In this document: positions 9,797 to 18,035 of the stretch, one piece after another
How the letters are laid out: every line of letters starts with the position of its first letter
Position numbering within the stretch: the stretch's first letter is position 1
Assembly (NCBI RefSeq): GCF_031764535.1
Contig: NZ_CP134499.1
Location: 3,782,001-3,846,000, forward strand
DNA from: Pseudomonas sp. SG20056
GTDB taxonomy: Bacteria; Pseudomonadota; Gammaproteobacteria; Pseudomonadales; Pseudomonadaceae
DNA length: 64,000 bases
Reading direction: 5' to 3'
Position numbers and translations under genes: made by a program
Notes under the pieces: generated by a model
Database searches by the model: none
What the model saw: only the letters and a program-made list of their open reading frames with translations
Told to the model about the DNA's origin: nothing

Positions 9797-10795
9797 ATGT
9801 CGACGCTACGCATCGGCCCCTACACATTGCCAAACTCGCTGATTCTCGCCCCGATGGCGGGGGTCACTGATCAGCCGTTTCGACAGCTGTGCAAGCGTAT
9901 GGGTGCGGGTCTGGTGGTGTCGGAAATGGTCACCAGTGATGTGCGTCTGTGGAACACCCGCAAGTCGAGCCTGCGCATGATCCACAGCGGTGATCCCGAG
10001 CCACGCTCGGTGCAGATCGCCGGTGGTGATCCCGAGATGCTCGCCGAAGCGGCGCGGCGCAACGTGGAAATGGGCGCACAGATTATCGACATCAACATGG
10101 GCTGTCCGGCCAAGAAGGTCTGCAACAAGGCCGCCGGTTCCGCCCTATTGAAAGACGAAGTGTTAGTCCGCGAGATTCTTCAGGCCGTGGTCGCCGCCGT
10201 GGATGTGCCGGTGACCCTGAAGATCCGCACCGGCTGGGACCGTGAGAACAAGAACGGCATCAACGTGGCGAAAATCGCCGAAGACGCCGGCATTGTCGCA
10301 CTGGCCGTGCATGGCCGTACCCGCGCCGATCTGTATATGGGCGAAGCCGAGTACGACACCATCGCCGCGATCAAACAGGCCGTGTCAATTCCGGTACTGG
10401 CCAACGGCGATATCGACTCGCCACAGAAGGCCAAGGCCGTACTGGCCGCCACTGGCGCTGACGGCCTGCTGATCGGCCGCGCAGCTCAGGGCCGGCCGTG
10501 GATATTCCGTGAGGTCGAGCATTACCTGCGTACCGGTGAACTGCTCCCGGCACCCAGCCTGCTCGAAGTGGAACGCATTCTGCTTGAACATCTGGCTGCA
10601 CTGCACGCCTTCTACGGCGATGTAATGGGCGTACGTATTGCCCGCAAGCATGTCAGTTGGTATCTCGCAACCTTGCCGGGCGCCAGGGAGTTTCGCGCCC
10701 AATTCAATCGTCTGGACAGTACGGACGCGCAGTGCACCAACGTTCGCGAGTTTTTCAGCGAACGTCATAACAATGGAGAAGGGGTGGCCGCATGA
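9797..10795 (+). CDS. dusB: tRNA-dihydrouridine synthase B
   Basis: DusB is an FMN-dependent reductase that forms dihydrouridine in tRNA. The 332-residue protein opens with [25 protein letters not shown], whose APMAGVTD is the flavin site. It contains [11 protein letters not shown] with the catalytic Cys, KIRTGWD, and [15 protein letters not shown]. The start at 9797 follows AGGGAAGC; a TTG further upstream in frame is not needed. The stop overlaps the fis start by 4 nt (ATGA), the dusB-fis arrangement widely conserved in gammaproteobacteria. Confidence 0.96.
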   Translation: MSTLRIGPYTLPNSLILAPMAGVTDQPFRQLCKRMGAGLVVSEMVTSDVRLWNTRKSSLRMIHSGDPEPRSVQIAGGDPEMLAEAARRNVEMGAQIIDINMGCPAKKVCNKAAGSALLKDEVLVREILQAVVAAVDVPVTLKIRTGWDRENKNGINVAKIAEDAGIVALAVHGRTRADLYMGEAEYDTIAAIKQAVSIPVLANGDIDSPQKAKAVLAATGADGLLIGRAAQGRPWIFREVEHYLRTGELLPAPSLLEVERILLEHLAALHAFYGDVMGVRIARKHVSWYLATLPGAREFRAQFNRLDSTDAQCTNVREFFSERHNNGEGVAA

Positions 10796-11112
10796 CGATG
10801 TTGACTGAGACCTTAGAGAGTGGAATGGCTCCCGTGAGTGACAACAGCAGTTTGAAGCAGCATCTCAATACGCCAAGCGAAGAGGGGCAAACCCTGCGCG
10901 GTAGCGTCGAGAAAGCCCTGCACAATTATTTCGCCCATCTTGAAGGCGCAGACGTCAGTGACGTTTACAACCTGGTGCTCACCGAAGTGGAAGCGCCACT
11001 GCTGGAAACCGTGATGAACTACGTCAAGGGCAACCAGACCAAGGCCTCCGAGCTGCTCGGCCTGAATCGCGGCACCCTGCGCAAGAAGCTCAAGCAGTAC
11101 GACCTGCTGTAA
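10792..11112 (+). CDS. fis: DNA-binding protein Fis
   Basis: Fis is a small nucleoid-associated protein that bends DNA and controls stable RNA genes and recombination. The 106-residue protein has the N-terminal beta-hairpin arm and a helix-turn-helix at the C-terminus ([20 protein letters not shown]). The start at 10792 ([11 protein letters not shown]) matches Pseudomonas Fis, follows a GGAGAAGGGG ribosome site, and overlaps dusB by 4 nt. A clear intrinsic terminator follows. Confidence 0.96.
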   Translation: MTMLTETLESGMAPVSDNSSLKQHLNTPSEEGQTLRGSVEKALHNYFAHLEGADVSDVYNLVLTEVEAPLLETVMNYVKGNQTKASELLGLNRGTLRKKLKQYDLL

Positions 11113-11125
11113 CCCTGAACTCCCG

Positions 11126-11156
11126 AAAAGGGCGGCCTACATGAGCCGCCTTTTTT
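11126..11156 (+). terminator. Intrinsic terminator of the dusB-fis operon
   Basis: GGCGGC pairs with GCCGCC around an 8-nt loop and is followed by six T. An A-tract before the stem pairs with the T-tract through one G.T pair. Confidence 0.85.
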
Positions 11157-11203
11157 GCTGATAGCTCTTTGATTGCCAAAACTTCCGCCTGATGGACTCT
11201 GAA

Positions 11204-12811
11204 ATGACCGACCAGACCACCCGCCTCCCCGTTCGCCGTGCCTTGATCAGTGTTTCCGACAAAACCGGCATCCTCGAGTTTGCCCGCGAACTTGTCGCCC
11301 TGAATGTGGAAATCCTCTCCACTGGCGGCACTTACAAGCTGCTCAAGGACAACGGCATCGCTGCTGTGGAAGTCGCCGACTACACTGGCTTCCCGGAAAT
11401 GATGGACGGTCGCGTCAAGACCCTGCACCCGAAGATCCACGGCGGCATCCTCGGCCGTCGCGCCATCGACGGCGCGGTAATGGACGAGCACGGCATTAAG
11501 CCGATCGACCTGGTCGCGGTCAACCTCTACCCCTTCGCTGCCACCGTGGCCAAGCCGGGCTGTGACCTGGCCGACGCCATCGAGAACATCGACATCGGCG
11601 GCCCAACCATGGTCCGCTCCGCCGCGAAGAACCACAAAGACGTGGCCATCGTGGTCAATGCTGGCGATTACGCGGGCATCGTTGAGTCGCTGAAAGCCGG
11701 CGGCCTGAGCTACGCCCAGCGCTTCGACCTGGCGCTGAAAGCCTTCGAGCACACCGCGGCCTACGACGGGATGATCGCCAACTACCTGGGCACCATCGAC
11801 CAGAGCCGCGACACCCTGAGCACCGAAGAGCGCGGCGCTTTCCCGCGCACCTTCAACAGCCAGTTCATCAAGGCTCAGGAAATGCGCTACGGCGAGAACC
11901 CGCACCAGAGCGCGGCGTTCTACGTGGAAGCGCAGAAGGGTGAAGCCAGCGTGGCCACAGCCATCCAGCTGCAAGGCAAGGAACTGTCGTTCAACAACGT
12001 CGCAGACACCGACGCCGCGCTCGAATGTGTGAAGAGCTTCGTCAAGCCAGCCTGTGTAATCGTCAAGCACGCCAACCCGTGCGGCGTGGCCGTGGCGCTG
12101 GACAGCGAAGGCGGCATCCGCCAGGCCTATGAGCTGGCTTACGCCACCGACACCGAATCGGCGTTTGGCGGCATTATCGCCTTCAACCGCGAACTGGACG
12201 GGGCCACCGCCCAGGCCATCGTCGAGCGTCAGTTTGTCGAAGTGATCATCGCGCCGAAAATCAGCACCGAAGCCCGCGCCGTAGTCGCTGCCAAAGCCAA
12301 CGTACGCCTGCTCGAGTGCGGTGAATGGCCGGCCGAGCGCAGCGCCGGCTGGGACTTCAAGCGCGTCAACGGTGGCCTGCTGGTACAGAGCCGCGACATC
12401 GGCATGATCAAGGCCGAAGACCTGAAGATCGTCACCCAGCGCGCACCGAGCGAACAGGAAATCCATGACCTGATCTTCGCCTGGAAAGTGGCCAAATTCG
12501 TCAAATCCAACGCCATCGTCTACGCGAAGGGCCGCCAGACCATCGGTGTCGGCGCCGGCCAGATGAGCCGCGTCAACTCAGCGCGTATCGCCGCCATCAA
12601 GGCCGAGCACGCCGGCCTGCAGGTTGCCGGTTCGGTGATGGCCAGCGACGCCTTCTTCCCGTTCCGCGACGGTTTGGATAACGCTGCTGCCAATGGCATT
12701 ACTGCGGTGATCCAGCCGGGCGGTTCGATGCGCGACAACGAAGTAATTGCGGCTGCCGACGAAGCCGGGATTGCCATGGTGTTCACCGGCATGCGTCACT
12801 TTAGGCACTAA
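11204..12811 (+). CDS. purH: Bifunctional AICAR transformylase/IMP cyclohydrolase
   Basis: PurH carries out the last two steps of IMP synthesis. The 535-residue protein has an N-terminal MGS-like IMP cyclohydrolase domain ([40 protein letters not shown]). The C-terminal formyltransferase domain carries [18 protein letters not shown] and [10 protein letters not shown]. The start at 11204 ([16 protein letters not shown]) matches Pseudomonas PurH; an ATG 12 nt upstream adds four residues and cannot be excluded. purD lies 198 bp downstream. Confidence 0.96.
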   Translation: MTDQTTRLPVRRALISVSDKTGILEFARELVALNVEILSTGGTYKLLKDNGIAAVEVADYTGFPEMMDGRVKTLHPKIHGGILGRRAIDGAVMDEHGIKPIDLVAVNLYPFAATVAKPGCDLADAIENIDIGGPTMVRSAAKNHKDVAIVVNAGDYAGIVESLKAGGLSYAQRFDLALKAFEHTAAYDGMIANYLGTIDQSRDTLSTEERGAFPRTFNSQFIKAQEMRYGENPHQSAAFYVEAQKGEASVATAIQLQGKELSFNNVADTDAALECVKSFVKPACVIVKHANPCGVAVALDSEGGIRQAYELAYATDTESAFGGIIAFNRELDGATAQAIVERQFVEVIIAPKISTEARAVVAAKANVRLLECGEWPAERSAGWDFKRVNGGLLVQSRDIGMIKAEDLKIVTQRAPSEQEIHDLIFAWKVAKFVKSNAIVYAKGRQTIGVGAGQMSRVNSARIAAIKAEHAGLQVAGSVMASDAFFPFRDGLDNAAANGITAVIQPGGSMRDNEVIAAADEAGIAMVFTGMRHFRH

Positions 12812-12947
12812 AATCGGCCGCACTCGGACAGGCATCTGCGGCGTTGTCCGGCCCTCCCCCATGCTCATTGCCAGAAGGCAACTCCGCTGGGTGAAGGGCC
12901 CGACGCCTTGCATCTACCAGCCCGAACGCAGCCTCGAAATTTGTAGA

Positions 12948-12971
12948 GTGGATAACGTTTTGCTTATCCAC
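12948..12971. repeat. GTGGATAA palindromic repeat upstream of purD
   Basis: GTGGATAA and TTATCCAC form a perfect 8-bp inverted repeat around an 8-nt spacer (CGTTTTGC). It lies in the 198-bp purH-purD gap, which holds no convincing gene. Similar GTGGATAACG...TTATCCAC units are scattered through Pseudomonas genomes, as I recall, so this is probably a dispersed repeat rather than a purD operator. Confidence 0.5.
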
Positions 12972-13009
12972 CAAACGGGCTCAACGCCCGCCTCCACTGG
13001 GAGAGCAAC

Positions 13010-14299
13010 ATGAACGTATTGATCATCGGCAGCGGCGGTCGTGAACACGCCCTGGCCTGGAAAGTGGCGCAGGACAAGCGCGTCGAGAAAGTCTTCGTCG
13101 CCCCGGGCAACGCCGGCACCGCCGTTGAGCCCAAGTGCCAGAACGTCGCCATCGACGTTCTGGCCATTGAGCAGCTGGCTGACTTCGCCGAAAAGAATGT
13201 GCAGCTGACTATCGTCGGCCCGGAAGCGCCGCTGGTTAAAGGCGTGGTTGATCTGTTCCGTTCGCGCAAGCTGGATATCTTCGGCCCCACCGCCGCCGCT
13301 GCGCAGCTGGAAGGTTCCAAGGCCTTTACCAAGGATTTCCTGGCACGCCAGAACATCCCAACAGCCGACTACCAGAACTTCACCGAAGTCGAGCCGGCCC
13401 TGGCCTACCTGCAAAAAGTCGGCGCGCCGATCGTGATCAAGGCCGATGGCCTGGCCGCCGGTAAAGGCGTGATCGTCGCCATGACCCTGACCGAAGCCGA
13501 AGACGCCGTACGCGACATGCTCGCTGGCAACGCTTTCGGTGACGCGGGTTCGCGCGTGGTCATTGAAGAATTTCTGGACGGTGAAGAGGCTTCGTTTATC
13601 GTCATGGTCGACGGCGAGAACGTGCTGCCGATGGCCACCAGCCAGGACCACAAGCGCGTCGGCGACGCCGATACCGGCCCTAACACCGGCGGCATGGGCG
13701 CTTACTCGCCAGCCCCGGTGGTCACTGCCGAGGTGCACCAGCGCGTAATGGACGAAGTGATCTACCCGACCGTGCGCGGTATGGCCAGCGAAGGCAACGT
13801 CTACACCGGTTTCCTCTACGCCGGGCTGATGATCGACAAGGCCGGCAAGCCCAAGGTCATTGAGTTCAACTGCCGCTTCGGAGACCCGGAAACCCAGCCG
13901 ATCATGTGCCGCCTGGAGTCTTCCCTGGTGCTGCTGGTCGAAGCCGCACTGGCCAAGGCGCTGGACAAGGTCGAAGCCACCTGGGATCCACGTCCGACCG
14001 TGGGTGTGGTGATCGCCGCCGGTGGTTATCCGGCCGATTACGCCAAGGGCGATGTGATCGAAGGTCTGGATGCTGCCGCACAGCTGGAAGGCAAAGTCTT
14101 CCATGCCGGCACTGCGCTGAAGGACGGTCAGATCGTCACCGCAGGTGGCCGCGTACTCTGCGCCACCGCCATCGGTCGTACGGTTGAGGAAGCCCAGCAG
14201 CAGGCTTATCGCCTGGCGGAGAAAATTCGCTGGAACGGTAGTTTCTACCGCAACGATATCGGTTACCGCGCCATCGCCCGCGAACGCGGGGAAAAATGA
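13010..14299 (+). CDS. purD: Phosphoribosylamine-glycine ligase
   Basis: PurD joins phosphoribosylamine and glycine in the second step of purine synthesis. It is an ATP-grasp enzyme of 429 residues. Motifs include IIGSGGREHALAWK at the N-terminus, GPEAPLVKGVVD, KADGLAAGKGV (ATP loop), FLDGEEAS, NTGGMGAYSP and FNCRFGDPETQ. A GGGAGAGC ribosome site precedes the ATG. The gene ends in a strong palindromic terminator. Confidence 0.97.
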   Translation: MNVLIIGSGGREHALAWKVAQDKRVEKVFVAPGNAGTAVEPKCQNVAIDVLAIEQLADFAEKNVQLTIVGPEAPLVKGVVDLFRSRKLDIFGPTAAAAQLEGSKAFTKDFLARQNIPTADYQNFTEVEPALAYLQKVGAPIVIKADGLAAGKGVIVAMTLTEAEDAVRDMLAGNAFGDAGSRVVIEEFLDGEEASFIVMVDGENVLPMATSQDHKRVGDADTGPNTGGMGAYSPAPVVTAEVHQRVMDEVIYPTVRGMASEGNVYTGFLYAGLMIDKAGKPKVIEFNCRFGDPETQPIMCRLESSLVLLVEAALAKALDKVEATWDPRPTVGVVIAAGGYPADYAKGDVIEGLDAAAQLEGKVFHAGTALKDGQIVTAGGRVLCATAIGRTVEEAQQQAYRLAEKIRWNGSFYRNDIGYRAIARERGEK

Positions 14300-14310
14300 A
14301 GGTAATTAAC

Positions 14311-14340
14311 GACAAAGGTGGCCAATTGGCCACCTTTGTC
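14311..14340. terminator. Palindromic terminator after purD
   Basis: A perfect 30-nt palindrome, with GACAAAGGTGGCC pairing with GGCCACCTTTGTC around AATT, lies 11 nt past the purD stop and is followed by ATATTT. Its core resembles the terminator after purA at 59415-59442. Confidence 0.75.
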
Positions 14341-14365
14341 ATATTTCCCTCGCGAACAGCTTGGC

Positions 14366-14371
14366 TATAAT
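14366..14371 (+). promoter_or_regulatory. -10 element upstream of retS
   Basis: A perfect TATAAT lies 31 bp before the retS GTG. No good -35 is seen at 16-18 nt, so the promoter is only partly supported. Confidence 0.4.
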
Positions 14372-14401
14372 CCGACCACTTATTTCTGAAGGGACTTCAC
14401 T

Positions 14402-17182
14402 GTGCGCCGGCTGAGGATTGCCACCTACCTGCTACTCAGCACGCTGCTGATGGCGCTCACTGTAGCGTCGGCTCAGGCAGGGGCGCAGGCATCCTGGTCA
14501 AGCCTCACCGACCCGAGCGCCGCGCTGCAATTCAATGATGTACGCAGCCCCGAGCGCCAGGCGCAGTTCCGTTCCACCGACCTTACCCAGCTTTACACCC
14601 CTGGCGGCAACAGTGCGCTGTGGCTGCATCACCGCATGCCGGCCAACACTGATGCGCAGATGCTGCGGGTGTTCGCGCCCTATCTGGCCTATCTCGATTT
14701 GTATGTGCTGCAGGGCGACACGCTGGTCGAGCAGGCGCACACCGGTAGCAACCTGCCATTTTCCAGCCGCCCCCTGGCCAGCCGCGACTTCCTTTTGCCG
14801 CTGCCAAGTGCTGAGCAGCCACTGGATATCTACCTGCGCCTGGCCTCGGAACATGCGCTGCGCCCCAGCATTACCCTGCAAAGTGCGCAGGCGATGGTCG
14901 CCGATGACAACCGCCCACTGATGTTCGGCTTGCTGCTCGGCTGCCTCGGCATGCTGGTGGCCTACAACCTCGTGCGTTTTGCCTACACCCGCGCCGTGAG
15001 CGGCCTGTGGCTGGCAGCCACCCAGGTCTGCCAGCTGGTCGCGGTGGTCAGCCTGCTGGGGATCAGCACGCCCTGGCTCAGCGAATGGCAAAGCCTGCAG
15101 CCGCAAATCGCCAATCTGTCGATGCTGCTGGCCGCACTCTGCGCCCTGTGCTTTACCGCCAGTTTTTTCCACAAGGTCTGCCCGAGCACGCCGCTGAACA
15201 ACCTGCTCACCGGCGAAGTGGTGGTGATCAGCCTGGTCTGCGTGGCCCTGCTGGTGGCAACCAATCTGCAGTTCAATCAACTGGTCTACCTGCTCAATGC
15301 CATCGCCGGCCTGAGCATCCTCATGGTTGCATTGACGCACTGGCGGCATGGCTACCAGCCTGCACGGCTGTTCAGCCTGGCGGTGCTGCTGTTCTGCGCC
15401 GCCTTTATCTGCGCCCTGCCAATCCTCTTCGGCTACTGGGCGGTGCAGAGTGAGTGGATGGCCTACGGCCTGCTCGCAGTCACCGCCATCAGCGGTTTTA
15501 TCCTCAGCATGGCCTTGAGCGAGCGACAGCGACGCATCATGCAGGACCAGTTCAGCACCAGCCGCGCCCTCGCCGCCAGCTCCGCCGAATTGAAAGCCAA
15601 GGCGGAATTTCTCGCCAAAATCAGCCACGAAATCCGCACGCCGATGAATGGTGTGCTGGGCATGACCGAACTGCTGCTCGGCACGCCACTGTCCGCCAAG
15701 CAACGCGACTACGTACAGACCATCCACAGCTCGGGCAACGAGCTGCTCACCCTGATCAACGAAATCCTCGACATCTCCAAACTCGAATCCGGGCAGATCG
15801 AGCTGGATGACGTGCAGTTCGACCTCAACGCCCTGATCGAAGACTGCCTGGATATCTTCCGCGCCAAGGCCGAGCAGCAGAAGGTCGAGCTGATCAGCTT
15901 TATGCAGCCGCAAGTGCCACGAGTAATCAGCGGCGACCCCACCCGCCTGCGCCAGACCCTGCTGAGCCTGCTGGACAATGCCTTCAAACAGACCGACGAA
16001 GGTGAAATCCTTCTGGTGGTCGCACTCGACACCAATACCGAACAACCGCGCCTGCGCATCGCCGTACAGGACAGCGGCAAGCCGCTGGATGCCAGCGAAC
16101 GCGATGCACTGCTGAATGCCGAACTGCACAGCAAGGACTTCCTTGCCGCGACCAAACTCGGCGGCCGCCTCGGCCTGATCATCGCGCGCCAGCTGGTACG
16201 CCTGATGGAAGGCGAGTTCGGTATCCAGAGCGGCGGCAGCCAGGGCTCGACCTTGTGGCTGACCCTGCCACTGGACGCCACGCGCCTGGAGCAACCTACC
16301 GCCGACCTCGACACCTCACTTCAGGGCGCGCGCCTGCTGGTGGTGGACGACAACGACACCTGCCGCAAGGTGCTGGTGCAGCAGTGCAGCGCCTGGGGCA
16401 TGCAGGTCAGCGCCGTGCCGTCAGGCAAGGAAGCCATGGCCCTGCTGCGCACCAAGGCGCATCTGCGTGAATACTTCGATGCGGTGCTGCTCGATCAGGA
16501 CATGCCCGGCATGACCGGCATGCAGCTGGCTGCACGGATCAAGGAAGATGCCAACCTCAATCACGACATTCTGGTGATCATGCTCACCGGCATCAGCAAT
16601 GCGCCGAGCAAGATCATCGCGCGCAACGCCGGGATCAAACGCATCCTGGCCAAGCCGGTGGCCGGCTACACCCTGAAGACCACCCTGGCCGATGAACTGG
16701 CGCAGCGCGGCAAGGGCGACTCACCAATGTTCAACCCGCTGCCACAGAGCGCGCCACTGAACGTGCCCAATGATTTCCGCATCCTGGTGGCCGAGGACAA
16801 CACCATCTCCACCAAGGTGATCCGCGGCATGCTCGGCAAACTCAACCTGCAGCCCGACACCGCCAGCAATGGCGAAGAAGCCCTCAGCGCGATGAAAGCC
16901 CAGCAGTACGACCTGGTGCTGATGGATTGTGAAATGCCGGTACTCGACGGCTTCTCCGCCACCGAGCAGCTGCGCGCCTGGGAAGCCGCCGAACAGCGCG
17001 CACGCACCCCAGTGGTGGCGCTTACCGCGCATATCCTCAATGAACATAAAGAACGCGCCCGTCAGGTCGGCATGGATGGGCATATGTCCAAGCCGGTGGA
17101 AATGTCGCAACTACGCGAGCTGATCGAACACTGGGTCGCCGAACGGGAAATCCGCCGCCAACGCGACGCCCTGCCTTCCTGA
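14402..17182 (+). CDS. retS: RetS-like hybrid sensor kinase
   Basis: This 926-residue protein has a signal peptide, a periplasmic 7TMR-DISMED2 domain (about residues 35-165), a seven-helix 7TMR-DISM membrane region (about 175-370), a histidine kinase core with H409 (ISHEIRTPMNG), and two receiver domains with Asp at 698 (LLDQDMPG) and 842 (LMDCEMPVLDG). RetS in P. aeruginosa binds GacS and blocks its phosphorylation, favouring acute over biofilm behaviour. Domain order, length and position after purD (PA4856) support the name. The start is GTG with a GAAGGGA ribosome site. The kinase part has a recognisable ATP lid, but whether it autophosphorylates cannot be told from sequence. Confidence 0.92.
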   Translation: MRRLRIATYLLLSTLLMALTVASAQAGAQASWSSLTDPSAALQFNDVRSPERQAQFRSTDLTQLYTPGGNSALWLHHRMPANTDAQMLRVFAPYLAYLDLYVLQGDTLVEQAHTGSNLPFSSRPLASRDFLLPLPSAEQPLDIYLRLASEHALRPSITLQSAQAMVADDNRPLMFGLLLGCLGMLVAYNLVRFAYTRAVSGLWLAATQVCQLVAVVSLLGISTPWLSEWQSLQPQIANLSMLLAALCALCFTASFFHKVCPSTPLNNLLTGEVVVISLVCVALLVATNLQFNQLVYLLNAIAGLSILMVALTHWRHGYQPARLFSLAVLLFCAAFICALPILFGYWAVQSEWMAYGLLAVTAISGFILSMALSERQRRIMQDQFSTSRALAASSAELKAKAEFLAKISHEIRTPMNGVLGMTELLLGTPLSAKQRDYVQTIHSSGNELLTLINEILDISKLESGQIELDDVQFDLNALIEDCLDIFRAKAEQQKVELISFMQPQVPRVISGDPTRLRQTLLSLLDNAFKQTDEGEILLVVALDTNTEQPRLRIAVQDSGKPLDASERDALLNAELHSKDFLAATKLGGRLGLIIARQLVRLMEGEFGIQSGGSQGSTLWLTLPLDATRLEQPTADLDTSLQGARLLVVDDNDTCRKVLVQQCSAWGMQVSAVPSGKEAMALLRTKAHLREYFDAVLLDQDMPGMTGMQLAARIKEDANLNHDILVIMLTGISNAPSKIIARNAGIKRILAKPVAGYTLKTTLADELAQRGKGDSPMFNPLPQSAPLNVPNDFRILVAEDNTISTKVIRGMLGKLNLQPDTASNGEEALSAMKAQQYDLVLMDCEMPVLDGFSATEQLRAWEAAEQRARTPVVALTAHILNEHKERARQVGMDGHMSKPVEMSQLRELIEHWVAEREIRRQRDALPS

Positions 17183-17253
17183 GCAGGGTTGATTGCCCGG
17201 CAACCGCTACACGCTTACCCTGCCACCCTTCTTTATCGAGACGAGTCCTTTCC

Positions 17254-17850
17254 ATGGCGTCCGCGCTGTTCAGCCTGTATTTGAAACTGCTGGTGCTCTA
17301 TAGCCCGTTCTTCGTGCTGTCGTGTTTTATCGGCCTGAGCCGTGGCTACACCGTCAAGGAGCGCAAGCGCCTGGCCTGGAAGGTCGCCGCCGGCGTGCTG
17401 ATCGCCAGCGTGCTGCTGTACCTGTTCGGTAAACACATCTTCACCCTGTTCGGCATCACCATCGACGCCTTCCGCATCGGCGCCGGCAGCGTGCTGTTTA
17501 TCTCGGCACTCGGCATGGCCCAGGGCAAGTCGGCGGTGCAGAGCGACAACGTGCAGCAGGACGTGACCATCGTGCCGCTGACCATCCCGCTCACCGTCGG
17601 CCCCGGCACCATCGGTGCGCTGCTGCTGATGGGTGCCAGCCAGCCGGACTGGGGCGACAAGGCCGTGGCCGTGCTGGGCATCGCCCTGGCCAGTCTCACG
17701 GTGGGCGTGGTGCTGTATATGTCCAACCAGTTCGAGCGCCTGCTCGGCGATCAGGGCCTGCAGATCGTCAGCCGCCTGATGGGCCTGTTCGTCTGTGCCC
17801 TGGCTGCGCAGATCATCTTTACCGGGGTAAAGAACTACCTCGCCCTCTGA
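17254..17850 (+). CDS. MarC-family inner membrane protein
   Basis: A 198-residue hydrophobic protein with about six membrane helices, matching the MarC/UPF0056 family. Family features seen are FVLSCFIGLSRGYT near the start, and PLTIPLTVGPGTIGALLLMGA in the middle. No transport substrate is established for the family, and the older link to multiple antibiotic resistance was not upheld. It lies 71 bp after retS on the same strand. The ribosome site is weak. Confidence 0.85.
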   Translation: MASALFSLYLKLLVLYSPFFVLSCFIGLSRGYTVKERKRLAWKVAAGVLIASVLLYLFGKHIFTLFGITIDAFRIGAGSVLFISALGMAQGKSAVQSDNVQQDVTIVPLTIPLTVGPGTIGALLLMGASQPDWGDKAVAVLGIALASLTVGVVLYMSNQFERLLGDQGLQIVSRLMGLFVCALAAQIIFTGVKNYLAL

Positions 17851-17937
17851 CCCCGCGCGGATGCACTTCGGGCTGCACCACAAGCTGGCAATCGGCCCCG
17901 CTGCAGTGCACAAACCGTTCTGTGCCGCCCGCCAAAA

Positions 17938-17954
17938 AGCCGCAGTGCGCGGCT
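17938..17954 (+). terminator. Weak hairpin after marC-like gene
   Basis: AGCCGC pairs with GCGGCT around a 5-nt loop. No T-run follows directly, although T-rich sequence begins about 20 nt further on. Confidence 0.3.
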
Positions 17955-17966
17955 AACTCATTGAAA
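17954..17966 (-). promoter_or_regulatory. IHF-like site near the atzF promoter
   Basis: TAACTCATTGAAA fits the reverse complement of the IHF consensus WATCAANNNNTTR with one mismatch. It sits about 20 bp upstream of the sigma-54 promoter in AT-rich DNA, the usual place for DNA bending between an activator and RpoN polymerase. Confidence 0.4.
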
Positions 17967-17984
17967 TATATTATTTTTTAAAAC

Positions 17985-18001
17985 CTGGCACTGGGTTTGC
18001 T
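17985..18001 (+). promoter_or_regulatory. Sigma-54 promoter of atzF
   Basis: CTGGCACTGGGTTTGCT matches the RpoN consensus YTGGCACGNNNNTTGCW with a single difference and the required 10 bp between GG and GC. Transcription would start near 18012, just ahead of the allophanate hydrolase start. NtrC is the expected activator for a urea-nitrogen gene. Only scattered TGCAC half-sites (17862, 17874, 17906 as GTGCA) are seen upstream, so the activator site is not established. Confidence 0.75.
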
Positions 18002-18007
18002 CTGACC

Positions 18008-18035
18008 ATTCCATCTCTTGGATACAAGATGGAAT
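18008..18035. promoter_or_regulatory. Operator-like palindrome over the atzF start
   Basis: The outer arms ATTCCATCT and AGATGGAAT enclose a perfect inner CTTG-GATA-CAAG palindrome, with two extra bases on the left arm. The inner 12 bp resemble operators of FCD-type GntR regulators (TTGTATACAA-like), and such a regulator is encoded right after atzF. The site covers the expected transcription start and the upstream ATG, so it could act as a repressor site or as an RNA hairpin. Confidence 0.5.

Noticed and set aside
12948..12971. DnaA boxes or a replication element at TTATCCACC
   Set aside because: Only one or two imperfect boxes within an inverted repeat; more like a dispersed Pseudomonas repeat.
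17862..17910. NtrC dimer site upstream of atzF
   Set aside because: TGCAC and GTGCA half-sites exist but not at the inverted spacing of an NtrC site; only mentioned as half-sites.
17851..18028. Guanidine riboswitch (ykkC or mini-ykkC) in the atzF leader
   Set aside because: No paired hairpins with ACGR loops or other conserved ykkC cores are visible here or before urtA.
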